Shown: in pieces, positions 1 through 7,901 of the stretch
Layout: each line of letters begins with the position of its first letter
How positions within the stretch are numbered: the stretch's first letter is position 1
Origin: Thiotrichaceae bacterium
Lineage (GTDB): Bacteria > Pseudomonadota > Gammaproteobacteria > Thiotrichales > Thiotrichaceae
Direction of reading: 5' to 3'
Assembly: GCA_026988295.1 (NCBI GenBank)
Contig: JALSLM010000165.1
Location: 1-43,481, forward strand
Length of the DNA stretch: 43,481 bases
Made by a program: the position numbers and the translations under genes
The notes under the pieces: generated by a model
Told to the model about the DNA's origin: nothing
Databases searched by the model: none
The model's input: only the letters and a program-made list of their open reading frames with translations

Positions 1-35
1 TTAACCTGTTGTTGGTTTATAGATTTTCCAGACAT
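1..35 (-). CDS. Probable IstA-type transposase of an IS21-family element, N-terminus only (runs off the window)
   Basis: A minus-strand frame opens with ATG at 35-33 and reads MSGKSINQQQV before leaving the window. An AAAAGGGA-type ribosome binding site lies about five bases upstream. This opening resembles the start of IS21-family IstA transposases (MxGxxIxxxQ pattern). Two near-identical 19-20 base motifs at 79-97 and 101-120, just outside the gene, look like the repeated terminal motifs of IS21-type ends. Only eleven residues are visible, so the family call is tentative. The gene could instead be an unrelated small gene. Confidence 0.4.
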   Translation of the reverse strand, partial: MSGKSINQQQV

Positions 36-78
36 ATAAATCCCTTTTGATTTAATACATCTGAAGTTTACTAAAAAC

Positions 79-120
79 CGGCCAAGCTAGTTGTCGCCAG
101 GCGGTCAAGTTAATTGTCGT
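79..120. repeat. Tandem pair of imperfect ~19-nt motifs, candidate IS21-type terminal repeats
   Basis: CGGCCAAGCTAGTTGTCGC (79-97) and GCGGTCAAGTTAATTGTCGT (101-120) are imperfect direct copies 22 bases apart. They lie between the putative istA start and pgeF. IS21-family elements carry multiple short terminal repeats that bind transposase, which fits. The outer IS boundary is probably near 120-125. The target duplication cannot be checked because the other end is outside the window. Confidence 0.35.
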
Positions 121-203
121 CTAATAGTGAAGTAAAAGTTATGAGTATTGGAGATTCAAAATTAGAAGTCTTATTCGATCAATTCAAATTCTCGGATAGT
201 CTC

Positions 204-971
204 CTAAATCAAGCTTATTATCGAAACCTGTCTGCCATATTCTTTAATATTCCGATGTGTATTACGCCGATAACTAAAGAAATCATCAGCTAATATATAT
301 GTATCAAGACCTATATTTTCACCTTGAATTTTACTACGCTGACATTGCTCCATAAGGTAGGCTGGTAGATCAAAATAAAACTTACCCTCAAGCTCTTTTA
401 AAAACTGATTGGCTATTGAACCACCAATATGATTTAACTGTTTGATAAAGTCTTCACGAACTTCATAAGAATCTTGATGAATTGTTGGTCCAATACATGC
501 CTGTATATTTTTTCTTGTTGCTCCCAGTGCACACATTTTCTCAACAACCTCTTCGACTATACCAGTCACTGCCCCTTTCCAACCTGCATGAGCTGCACCT
601 ATCACACCTGCTTTTTCATCTGCAAATAAAACAGGCGCACAATCTGCACCTAAAACACTCAATGATATTCCACTTTGATTGGTGACCATGCCATCACCAC
701 TGCAAAAATCATCTTTAGTATTTTTAGTGATAGTATAAACTTTAGTGCTATGAATCTGATTCAAGCCAAATAAAACTGATTCTTCAAGCCCAAGTTCACA
801 CAATGCACGCCAACGGTTTTCAATAACATTATCAAGCTCATCTTCAGAGTTAGGAGCGCAGTTGAGTGATTGATAAACCCCCGTTGATACACCACCATTT
901 TTGCTAAAAAAACCATGTTTTATGCCATTAAGCTTTGCTAATGTTTTACTCTCTTTATAAATTTTACTCAT
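204..971 (-). CDS. pgeF: Peptidoglycan editing factor / purine nucleoside phosphorylase-type laccase-domain protein PgeF (YfiH)
   Basis: A 255-residue protein of the YfiH/PgeF (multi-copper polyphenol oxidoreductase-like, Cu-oxidase_4) family, of normal length. The diagnostic pieces are all present: HGFFSKNGGVS near residues 19-29, the metal-site His in NQIHS (H74), Cys in LGADCAPV (C111) and His in AAHAGWKGA (H128). Family members act on nucleosides or correct mis-synthesised UDP-MurNAc peptide precursors in the cytoplasm. In E. coli the gene follows rluD, but here rluD is 25 kb away and pgeF stands alone next to a probable IS end. The start at 971 is supported by the conserved N-terminus. 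The identification is firm; the exact substrate is not readable from sequence. Confidence 0.9.
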   Translation of the reverse strand: MSKIYKESKTLAKLNGIKHGFFSKNGGVSTGVYQSLNCAPNSEDELDNVIENRWRALCELGLEESVLFGLNQIHSTKVYTITKNTKDDFCSGDGMVTNQSGISLSVLGADCAPVLFADEKAGVIGAAHAGWKGAVTGIVEEVVEKMCALGATRKNIQACIGPTIHQDSYEVREDFIKQLNHIGGSIANQFLKELEGKFYFDLPAYLMEQCQRSKIQGENIGLDTYILADDFFSYRRNTHRNIKEYGRQVSIISLI

Positions 972-1037
972 ATTTAATTTTTCTTTTTTGAATAGTTATC
1001 ACATTCCATGTGGAAACGTATTTGTAAACGCTCTGCC

Positions 1038-1883
1038 TCATGGATTCAGCTTATAAGTTACCGAAGCCCATAAACTTTCCCAGACTGCACCAGTCTCTTT
1101 TCTTACTTTTCCTGATGGCTCAACCATTTGCACAGCATTGATTAAAAACTCACCTCCATTGGCTTGAGGAATATTTACAACACCATTTTCATCCGTACTT
1201 AGAGATGTTTTAATAAGCTGATTATCAAGCTTATTAAACACACCAACATGGGTAAATTTAAGTGGCTTTCCTTCCCAGAGTAAGCGTGCTTTTATCACAC
1301 CATCCTTTTTGTAGGGGGTTGTATAAGGGTTTGTTTCTATAAGCCATTCTAGCCGCATTCCTAATATTTTGTCCTTACCAGCACCCGCCCCCACTTTAAC
1401 TAAAGCTTTGGGAAAACGCTGATAAGCCTCGGTAAAACCTTTGTCTGGCAAGCCTCTTTTTTTATGTTTGATCAATACCCAATCTAGTTCTTTGCTTTTA
1501 ATAAAACTTTCAAACTTTGCCCAAGTTTCATAACTTATATCTGAAACTGTCGTAACAGCAGAAAGAATAGTTAAACCCTCTTTTTTAGCCTGTACATGAA
1601 TAGCAGGTATATCGCCGATACGAGATTTTATGGGATGAGTTTCATTATTAACAGTTATGTCGATTTTTTCATAACTACTATCAAGATAGGAATACTCATT
1701 GCCTTTAAAGTTTTGCCCCACCTTTTCATGGGCAAAAATCATTGCATCTTTTTCTATTTGATATTTTACTGGCTCAATCCACATCTCATGCGCATTGGCG
1801 TTACATGAAAAGAGTTGCAATAAAATAACTAATACTAAAAAAAAGCTTTCTGTATTTTTTACTAACACGTTATGCTTAAACAT
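1038..1883 (-). CDS. DUF4198 (NikM-like) exported protein
   Basis: A 281-residue protein with a classical signal peptide (hydrophobic segment around residues 14-27, cleavage near NANA-HEMW). The mature protein begins HEMWIEP, the hallmark of DUF4198 periplasmic proteins, where the N-terminal His is thought to take part in Ni/Co-type metal binding. It is divergently arranged with a HupE/UreJ-like membrane protein, with only 39 bases between the starts. That arrangement suggests shared control and a common role in metal uptake. Metal specificity is inference. The C-terminal portion (about residues 180-275) has the beta-rich NGVVNIPQANGG-type ending of carboxypeptidase-regulatory/DUF4198 folds. 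Confidence 0.75.
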   Translation of the reverse strand: MFKHNVLVKNTESFFLVLVILLQLFSCNANAHEMWIEPVKYQIEKDAMIFAHEKVGQNFKGNEYSYLDSSYEKIDITVNNETHPIKSRIGDIPAIHVQAKKEGLTILSAVTTVSDISYETWAKFESFIKSKELDWVLIKHKKRGLPDKGFTEAYQRFPKALVKVGAGAGKDKILGMRLEWLIETNPYTTPYKKDGVIKARLLWEGKPLKFTHVGVFNKLDNQLIKTSLSTDENGVVNIPQANGGEFLINAVQMVEPSGKVRKETGAVWESLWASVTYKLNP

Positions 1884-1922
1884 TTTTCCCCAACTACCTT
1901 TAATTCATCAATCTAATATAAT

Positions 1923-3116
1923 ATGCAAGTTCGTTCCTCCTTTCTACAGCTGACCCTGTTTTTATTTTTTCTACCCCTACAACTAATATTCAGCAATTCT
2001 GTTTCAGCACATGAAATACGCCCTGCAATAGTTAATATAGATATTAATCAACAGACACAACCCAATACTTTTAAAATATCCATAAAATTAAATCTTGAAG
2101 CATTAATTTCAGAAATAAAAGATGGAAACGAGAGTGACGATTCTGAAAATGCTTCGCTTTATAACCATTTACGAGAGATGCCTAAAGAAAATCTAGCACT
2201 CAAATTTCTAGACTTTGAAGATTTCTTCCTCAAAAATATGCAACTGACATTTGACAATAAAGCATATCCATTGACTGTCACCAGTGTTGATATACCAGCC
2301 GTTGGTGATCTCGACCTAGCGCGTGATTCTTATCTTTATCTTGAAGGAGAAATACCCAAAAATAGCCAAAGACTAAGCTGGAAGTGGGATGAAAGTTTTG
2401 GCAATGCCGCTTTACGAGTCAATTCTACTGACAATCCTGAGCTATATTCCAGCTATTTACTCAAAGGACAGGCAAGTGAAGCCATCCAAATCAATCAAAA
2501 AAATCAGCTTGATGGAAAAAGTTCTAAAAAAGGGGGGGGATGGGTATCAGCACAAATAGAAGTATTTAAAAATTATCTACAAGTTGGTTTTGTTCATATC
2601 GTACCCAAAGGTCTTGACCATATTTTATTTGTTGTTGGTTTATTTCTGCTCAGTGCTAATTTACGACCATTATTAATTCAGATTACAACTTTCACATTAG
2701 CACACAGCGTCACACTAGCATTAGGGATTTATGGCGTTATCAGAATCCCCTCCTCCATTGTTGAACCCCTGATTGCAGCATCCATTATGTATGTAGCCAT
2801 TGAGAATATATACTCCAATAAACTTAGCCGTTGGCGACCATTATTGATTTTCTTATTTGGCTTATTACATGGTCTAGGCTTTGCCAGTGTATTAACCGAA
2901 ATTGGGCTTTCACCCAACTATTTTGCCACAGGATTAATCGCCTTCAATGTGGGCGTAGAATTTGGGCAGCTATCCGTTATTGCCGCCTGTTTTCTTGCTG
3001 TTGGTCTCTGGTTTAGAAATAAACCGTGGTATCGACAACGAATTACCATACCTGCATCAATCCTAATCGCATCAATCGCTTGCTACTGGTTTATTGAACG
3101 CATAGGCTGGATATAG
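1923..3116 (+). CDS. HupE/UreJ-2 family membrane protein with N-terminal periplasmic domain
   Basis: 397 residues: signal peptide (1-29, SVSA-HEIRPA), a periplasmic domain of about 170 residues, a linker, then about six membrane segments (residues 220-395). The membrane part carries HIVPKGLDHILFV, TLAHSVTLAL and LLHGLGFASVL motifs of the HupE_UreJ_2 family, whose His residues are thought to help nickel or cobalt passage. The gene is divergent from the DUF4198 gene. The oddity is the linker at residues about 202-208 (KKGGGWV): it is encoded by a copy of the G-tract repeat family, with an uninterrupted G8 at 2532-2539. Gain or loss of one G would cut off the whole membrane domain. The stop is TAG. 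Confidence 0.8.
   Translation: MQVRSSFLQLTLFLFFLPLQLIFSNSVSAHEIRPAIVNIDINQQTQPNTFKISIKLNLEALISEIKDGNESDDSENASLYNHLREMPKENLALKFLDFEDFFLKNMQLTFDNKAYPLTVTSVDIPAVGDLDLARDSYLYLEGEIPKNSQRLSWKWDESFGNAALRVNSTDNPELYSSYLLKGQASEAIQINQKNQLDGKSSKKGGGWVSAQIEVFKNYLQVGFVHIVPKGLDHILFVVGLFLLSANLRPLLIQITTFTLAHSVTLALGIYGVIRIPSSIVEPLIAASIMYVAIENIYSNKLSRWRPLLIFLFGLLHGLGFASVLTEIGLSPNYFATGLIAFNVGVEFGQLSVIAACFLAVGLWFRNKPWYRQRITIPASILIASIACYWFIERIGWI
2518..2547 (+). repeat. G-tract repeat, copy 1 (inside the HupE-like gene, G8)
   Basis: The G8 tract at 2532-2539 followed by ATGGGTA and preceded by an A-rich stretch matches the right two thirds of the dispersed repeat. It lies within the reading frame at the junction between the periplasmic and membrane domains and is read as K-K-G-G-G-W-V. 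Confidence 0.65.
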
Positions 3117-3189
3117 GAGTTAGTTCATCCTATTAGCGCATAATTAATTTTACTCTGTTCCCAATGATTCTATGAAAATTAATTTACCA

Positions 3190-3348
3190 CTGAATCCGAG
3201 AGGCTACTACAGTACAGAACACAAGATATTGATCATCACTGGTTTAAAAAATCCCGCTTAACTTACGGGTGCAGCTAATTTTTTTAAATTCAATTATAAA
3301 CCAATATCTTATGCCACACTATCCGCATTGACCTCACGGATTCAGGTT
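3190..3348. repeat. ACCTGAATCCGTGAG-type palindromic element, copy A (short form)
   Basis: An imperfect ~160 bp inverted repeat running from ACTGAATCCGAGAGG to CCTCACGGATTCAGGT. Its arms pair across a centre near 3275 (CCCGCTTAAC...). It lacks the ~50-base central palindrome present in the long copies. It is followed within six bases by a copy of the TAAGGAAA palindrome. Confidence 0.8.
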
Positions 3349-3352
3349 ACCA

Positions 3353-3424
3353 TAAGGAAACCCTGATCAAGTCCAATTATTTTTAGCTTGCTAAAGTCTA
3401 ATCGACTTAATCAGGTTTTCCATA
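3353..3424. repeat. TAAGGAAA-type small palindromic element, copy 1
   Basis: The left arm starts AAGGAAACCCTGATCAAGT and the right arm ends ACTTAATCAGGTTTTCC, giving a ~70 bp near-palindrome. With copy A it fills most of the gap between the HupE-like gene (ends 3116) and the DUF4395 gene (starts 3596). No gene was seen in 3425-3595. Confidence 0.8.
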
Positions 3425-3595
3425 AAAAAACTGGAAATCTTCTGACTATATTCTTTTACATCCTATTTATTTCTAGATGCACGAAAAAGCAAGATGACCT
3501 AAATAAGCTTTTACTATATACCTATTCTTTATATTTTGAAGTTTTTTAAAATACTGTTCTATACTTCAAAATATAATTAACAAATAGATTTTAAA

Positions 3596-4318
3596 ATGAA
3601 AAGTTTACTCAGCAATCTTTGGTATCGTGATATTAACGAGAATCCACTCTATGTTAATGAAACAGCAGTTCGGATCAGAGCTGGAATGCTACTACTTATC
3701 CCTTTATTTCTAGGTTTAACACTTTATGATGTTGTTTATACATCAAACTATATTGTTGATACAAATACACTCGTAGATACCTACGAAACTAATATGGATG
3801 ACCATATAATCTACACAGCAGAAGTGACTCACCGAGTGTATGAGTATTCATTACAGACCACTTTAATTTTTTATGTTTTATTTGAATTGCTTTCAGGTAT
3901 GTTCGTATTTACATCACGATTTTCTCCCTCAATACTAATCAGTAGTTATTTTGCAAAAAAACACCAACCCGTATGGAAACCATTAGCTCCAAAACGCTTT
4001 GCATGGTCAATAGGTGCATGTGTAGCAATAGCTTGCTTATTATTTTTTAATCCCGATACCTTTGCAGGCTGGCTAAACTCATTAGTAGGAAAAGAGCTAT
4101 TAACCACAACAGAAAACTTTATGCCCCGAGGAACCGGCACAACACTGGTTTGGGTTTGTCTAAGTTTTATGTGGTTAGAGACAGTATTTGGTTTTTGCGT
4201 AGGTTGTAAAGTACACGCGCTGCTAGTAAAAGTTGGTGTAATAAAAGAAGAATGTGAAGCCTGTAATAATATCGACTGGGAAAAAATAAGAAAAAATAAA
4301 ATAAAAGAGACAGTATAA
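3596..4318 (+). CDS. DUF4395 family membrane protein
   Basis: 240 residues with about four hydrophobic segments (roughly 29-46, 88-105, 135-152 and 180-205). The pattern APKRFAWSIGA followed later by LETVFGFCVGC is typical of DUF4395 integral membrane proteins. The FCxGC cysteine pair at the end of the last membrane segment is the conserved feature. A second Cys pair (ECEAC) lies in the C-terminal tail. An insertion of about 40 mostly polar residues between the first two membrane segments is longer than I would expect for the family. Function is unknown; cysteines near the membrane suggest a redox or thiol role, which is inference. The gene is flanked by repeats on both sides and is not in an operon. 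Confidence 0.7.
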   Translation: MKSLLSNLWYRDINENPLYVNETAVRIRAGMLLLIPLFLGLTLYDVVYTSNYIVDTNTLVDTYETNMDDHIIYTAEVTHRVYEYSLQTTLIFYVLFELLSGMFVFTSRFSPSILISSYFAKKHQPVWKPLAPKRFAWSIGACVAIACLLFFNPDTFAGWLNSLVGKELLTTTENFMPRGTGTTLVWVCLSFMWLETVFGFCVGCKVHALLVKVGVIKEECEACNNIDWEKIRKNKIKETV

Positions 4319-4386
4319 AGTAAATATCCATACCCTCAGAACATGAATATGTATTTGATATGAAAATTATGGAAGTCCTTTTTATT

Positions 4387-4469
4387 TAAGGAAACCCTGA
4401 TCAAGTCCAATTATTTTTAGCTTGCCAAATTTGCCGATATTTCTAATCGACTTAATCAGGGTTTCCTTA
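4387..4469. repeat. TAAGGAAA-type small palindromic element, copy 2
   Basis: An 83 bp near-perfect inverted repeat: AAGGAAACCCTGATCAAGT pairs with ACTTAATCAGGGTTTCCTT. It lies in the 224-base convergent gap between the DUF4395 gene and rtcR, where it could act as a bidirectional terminator. No U-tract is seen, so that is only a possibility. Confidence 0.85.
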
Positions 4470-4541
4470 ATAGTACTCCAAAAGATGGAATTGTTTATCA
4501 AAATAATAAATAAGTTACAAGACAATGATATGACTACCATG

Positions 4542-4574
4542 CTTACCCATCCCCCCCTATTTTTGCATATTTTT
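4542..4574 (-). repeat. G-tract repeat, copy 2 (forms the 3' end of rtcR, G7)
   Basis: On the minus strand the repeat reads A-rich arm, G7, ATGGGTAA. Its final TAA is the rtcR stop codon, and the repeat encodes the last residues (A-K-I-G-G-D-G) of RtcR. Confidence 0.8.
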
Positions 4575-6165
4575 CTTGAATCAAATTAAAATCTAGTTGG
4601 TATTTTTTAAGGTAAACTCTGAGCCGTTGCGAATCATTACTGGCTGATTTTCTAAGGCGGCTTTTGTCAAACAGCTTGCGCCCTGCATCTGCCATGCTTT
4701 TACTTTTTTGACAGATTTTTATGACATTAACTAACTGAGCATAATCAAATAAATCAAGGTTATCATAAACTTCTTTGCTTAGATGATCTTCTAAAAGCTC
4801 ATCATCATTGTCAGGTTGATAATTGCCTCCACCCCCATTCCAATCCATCTGTAATCGGTGAATTTCATTATCAACCAATTCTTCGGTAATTCTTCCTCCA
4901 TTAGCTAGTGTTGCCATGCGGATAATGCTGGAGTTAAGATCACGAAAATTGGCTTTCCACTCCGCATAAGAGCTAAGTGAAAATGCTAGGTATTTTGACC
5001 AAGCTGTGCTGTTAAAACTGATTTTCTGATTATTATTTTGTGCATATCGGCGTAATTCATATTCAATATTGGGTTCTATATCTTCATATCGTGATTTTAA
5101 TGATGGTAACTGATAACTCCATAAATTAATTCGTGCCAATAAATCTTCTCTGAATTTGCCTTCTTGAATACGTTTATAAAGATTCTGATTTGTACCTGCA
5201 ATAAGCTGAAAATCACTGCTAACTTCTCTATCTGAACCAAATGGTGTAAAAACTTTGTCTTCTATTGCGCGCAATAACATGGCTTGCTCATCTTGCCCCA
5301 GCTCACCAATCTCATCTAAAAATAATAAACCCTGATCAGCTTCCACTAGCAACCCCGCACGGTCACTCACTGCACCTGTGTATGCGCCTTTGATATGCCC
5401 AAACAAGGTAGACATCGCATTATCCCCACGTAAGGTGGCGCAGTTGACCTCAACTAATTTACCTTTAATTTGCGATTTTAGTTTTTTTAGCTCAAATATT
5501 TTCTTTGCCAGATGTGATTTCCCCACACCTGTTGGTCCAGTAATTAAAATCGGTGCAGTAGAGCGAACAGCAACATTTTCAATCTCTTGAATCATGCGAT
5601 TGTAGCTTTTATTGCGTGTTTTAATACCACTTTTTAGATGACTAATGCTTTCCTGTGCTTCACGATGAAAGCGTTTGGCTATCTGGTCATAGCGTGACAA
5701 ATCAAGGTCAATTATTTGATAAGTGCCAGCAGGGCTTTCTTGGCTTGGTGAGCTTTGTATGAGTTTTCCTGGATAATAATTAGCTTCATTTAATAGGTAA
5801 ATACAAATTTGGGCTACATGTGTTCCTGTTGTGATATGAAAATAATAGTTATTTTTTTCAGGATCAAATGTATAGCTATGTGCAAAATCGTGTAGCTGAC
5901 CATAAACCTGTTCAAAATCCCAAGCATCATTTAAATCAAGTTTATATGTTGATACATTAATACCTAAACAGCTCTGTTCAATATCACTAAGAGTCAGTTT
6001 TAAAAGATTTGCATCTTCCTTATGATAGAGCAAAACTAGCTCATCAACAGGAAACTCATGATGCATCAACAGAGATAAGGTGGCTCGCCAACGATACCAG
6101 CGCTTCATCCCAAAACCTGTGTGATCTAATCGGCGACCTAAAATACTCACTACAATATTATTCAT
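4543..6165 (-). CDS. rtcR: RtcR, CARF-domain sigma-54-dependent activator of the RNA repair operon
   Basis: Closely matches E. coli RtcR along its length. The N-terminal ~180 residues form the RtcR-type CARF sensor (RLDxTGxGxKRWxRWRxTL, HITTGTHVAQIC, IQSSP motifs). They are followed by an AAA+ domain with Walker A GPTGVGKS, the sigma-54 contact loop in the variant form GAYTGA, Walker B LFLDEIGE, and a C-terminal DNA-binding region. CARF domains bind cyclic or terminal-phosphate RNA-type ligands; in E. coli RtcR switches on rtcBA after RNA damage. I chose the ATG at 6165 (MNNIVVSILG) over an in-frame ATG at 6210 because the family starts there. The gene is divergent from rtcB, 200 bases apart. 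Its last residues are supplied by a G-tract repeat. Confidence 0.95.
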   Translation of the reverse strand: MNNIVVSILGRRLDHTGFGMKRWYRWRATLSLLMHHEFPVDELVLLYHKEDANLLKLTLSDIEQSCLGINVSTYKLDLNDAWDFEQVYGQLHDFAHSYTFDPEKNNYYFHITTGTHVAQICIYLLNEANYYPGKLIQSSPSQESPAGTYQIIDLDLSRYDQIAKRFHREAQESISHLKSGIKTRNKSYNRMIQEIENVAVRSTAPILITGPTGVGKSHLAKKIFELKKLKSQIKGKLVEVNCATLRGDNAMSTLFGHIKGAYTGAVSDRAGLLVEADQGLLFLDEIGELGQDEQAMLLRAIEDKVFTPFGSDREVSSDFQLIAGTNQNLYKRIQEGKFREDLLARINLWSYQLPSLKSRYEDIEPNIEYELRRYAQNNNQKISFNSTAWSKYLAFSLSSYAEWKANFRDLNSSIIRMATLANGGRITEELVDNEIHRLQMDWNGGGGNYQPDNDDELLEDHLSKEVYDNLDLFDYAQLVNVIKICQKSKSMADAGRKLFDKSRLRKSASNDSQRLRVYLKKYQLDFNLIQEKYAKIGGDG

Positions 6166-6311
6166 AGCTATCCATAGAAATATAAATCTATATAAAAAGT
6201 TATAACACAACTCTAGCTCTTAATAGAAAAAATATCCATAGATACAGAGAAATAAAAATAGTTATTTAAAAATCAACAAGATGAAAAATAATTTGATTAT
6301 TTTATAAAAGT

Positions 6312-6328
6312 TGGCACAGCCATTGCTA
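6312..6328 (+). promoter_or_regulatory. Sigma-54 (-24/-12) promoter of rtcB
   Basis: TGGCAC-AGCCA-TTGCTA is an essentially perfect -24/-12 element (GG at 6313-6314, GC at 6325-6326). It lies 38 bases before the rtcB start, so transcription should begin near 6338-6340. It fits control by the divergent sigma-54 activator RtcR; RtcR sites would be expected in 6170-6300. Confidence 0.92.
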
Positions 6329-6365
6329 AATCCTTTATGTAAAAATTAACAAAAAGGATAAGCAA

Positions 6366-7631
6366 ATGACTAGAAATACAAATACATCTTATAAAACAAA
6401 CTATGACGTATTGCATGAAAGTACATCAAAAGTACCTATCAAGACATGGACTCGTGGTGTTCCATTTGATAAGAACTCACAAGATCAGTTGCTTAACCTC
6501 TCCCAAATGCCATTTATACACAAGTGGATTGCAGCAATGCCAGATGTACATCTAGGAAAAGGTGCAACCATTGGTAGTGTGATTCCAACACTAGGTGCTG
6601 TTATCCCTGCGGCAGTTGGTGTGGATTTGGGCTGTGGAATGATGGCAGTTAAAACCACATTAAAAGCTGATGATTTGCCCGATAACTTGGCCGCTATGCG
6701 AAGTGCAATTGAAAGAGCTGTGCCACATGGACGTAGTTCTTTTGCTAGTCGAAAAAATGGCGGAAGACGAGACAAAGGTGCTTGGGGCGATGCTCCAACT
6801 GATGTTTTAGAGGCTTGGTCACCACTGGATGACGCTTTTAAAATTATGGTTGAAAAGTTTTCATTCTTAAAAAGAACTAACAACATTAGACATTTGGGAA
6901 CACTTGGCTCAGGAAACCACTTTATCGAAGTCTGTTTAGATCAGTCAAATAATGTTTGGATTATGCTACATAGCGGATCACGCGGTGTTGGAAACAGAAT
7001 TGGCTCATATTTTATTGAGCAAGCAAAAAAGGATATGGAACGCTATTTTATTCAGTTACCTGATAAAGATTTAGCTTATATCCCAGAAGGCTCAACTATG
7101 TTTCGAGAATACACTCTGTCGGTTGCATGGGCGCAAGACTTTGCTCGAATTAACCGTGAAGTCATGATGAAAAGAACCATTCAGGCAGTTAGTGAAGTAT
7201 TAGGCGTGCCTTTTAAAGCAGATATAGAAGCGGTGAATTGTCATCACAACTATATCAGCAAAGAGAACCACTATAACGAAAATGTCTGGGTCACTCGAAA
7301 GGGTGCTGTAAGCGCACAAAAAGGTGAAATGGGAATTATTCCAGGAAGCATGGGCGCAAAATCCTTCATTGTTCGCGGCTTAGGAAATGAAGAAAGTTTC
7401 TGTAGCTGTAGCCACGGTGCTGGGCGAGTGATGTCACGTACTCAAGCAAAAAAGGAAGTATCACTAGCTGACCACATAAAAGCAGTAGCAGGAGTGGAAT
7501 GCAGAAAGGATGAAAGCGTTATTGATGAAACACCTTCTGCCTACAAACCGATTGAAAAGGTAATGGAAGCACAGAATGATCTAGTAGAAATCGTGCATAC
7601 ATTAAAACAGGTAGTTTGTGTGAAAGGTTAA
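6366..7631 (+). CDS. rtcB: RtcB, tRNA-splicing/RNA repair ligase (3'-phosphate to 5'-hydroxyl)
   Basis: A 421-residue RtcB with the full set of signature elements: PDVHLGKGATIG (about 59-70), VGVDLGCGM with the metal ligands Asp87 and Cys90, GSGNHFIEV (His185), LHSGSRGVGN (His202), NCHHNY (about 291-296) and CSHGAGRVMSRTQAKK, where His350 is the expected guanylylated residue. The enzyme joins RNA 2',3'-cyclic phosphate or 3'-phosphate ends to 5'-OH ends using GTP and Mn2+. The start is supported by an AAAAAGGA ribosome binding site at 6351-6358. Transcription is probably RtcR-dependent from the adjacent sigma-54 promoter. No rtcA (RNA cyclase) follows; the next 270 bases are repeats. Confidence 0.97.
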   Translation: MTRNTNTSYKTNYDVLHESTSKVPIKTWTRGVPFDKNSQDQLLNLSQMPFIHKWIAAMPDVHLGKGATIGSVIPTLGAVIPAAVGVDLGCGMMAVKTTLKADDLPDNLAAMRSAIERAVPHGRSSFASRKNGGRRDKGAWGDAPTDVLEAWSPLDDAFKIMVEKFSFLKRTNNIRHLGTLGSGNHFIEVCLDQSNNVWIMLHSGSRGVGNRIGSYFIEQAKKDMERYFIQLPDKDLAYIPEGSTMFREYTLSVAWAQDFARINREVMMKRTIQAVSEVLGVPFKADIEAVNCHHNYISKENHYNENVWVTRKGAVSAQKGEMGIIPGSMGAKSFIVRGLGNEESFCSCSHGAGRVMSRTQAKKEVSLADHIKAVAGVECRKDESVIDETPSAYKPIEKVMEAQNDLVEIVHTLKQVVCVKG

Positions 7632-7664
7632 TACTCACCCCCCCCCTTTTTTACATATTTTGAA
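7632..7664 (-). repeat. G-tract repeat, copy 3 (C9 on the + strand)
   Basis: This copy starts at the rtcB stop codon. It has an uninterrupted run of nine C on the + strand (7638-7646) followed by TTTTTTACATATTTT. The ATGGGTA end is altered (TGAGTA on the G strand). Confidence 0.75.
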
Positions 7665-7698
7665 GGGATTAGCAGAATAGTAGATTGGGCATGTATTT

Positions 7699-7861
7699 AA
7701 CCTAATCCGTGAGGTCACTACGGCACAGGACGCAAGCTATTGATTCATCACGGGTTTAAAAAACACCCGCTTAACCTAAGGGTAAAGCTAAGATTTTTTA
7801 AATCCCGTGCTAAACCAATAGCTTACGCCCTGTTATCCGCATTAACCTCACAGATTCAGGT
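7699..7861. repeat. ACCTGAATCCGTGAG-type palindromic element, copy B (short form)
   Basis: A 163 bp inverted repeat from AACCTAATCCGTGAGG to CCTCACAGATTCAGGT, with internal arms around CCCGCTTAACC. It lacks the nested central palindrome. It lies between the convergent rtcB and the basic-protein gene. Confidence 0.85.
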
Positions 7862-7901
7862 ATTAAATTCTCATTCCTTATTTTAGCAATAGCTCAATAA
7901 A

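Noticed and set aside
482-685. Small plus-strand reading frame opposite pgeF
   Set aside because: A shadow of pgeF with Leu/His-rich low-information content and no start signal.
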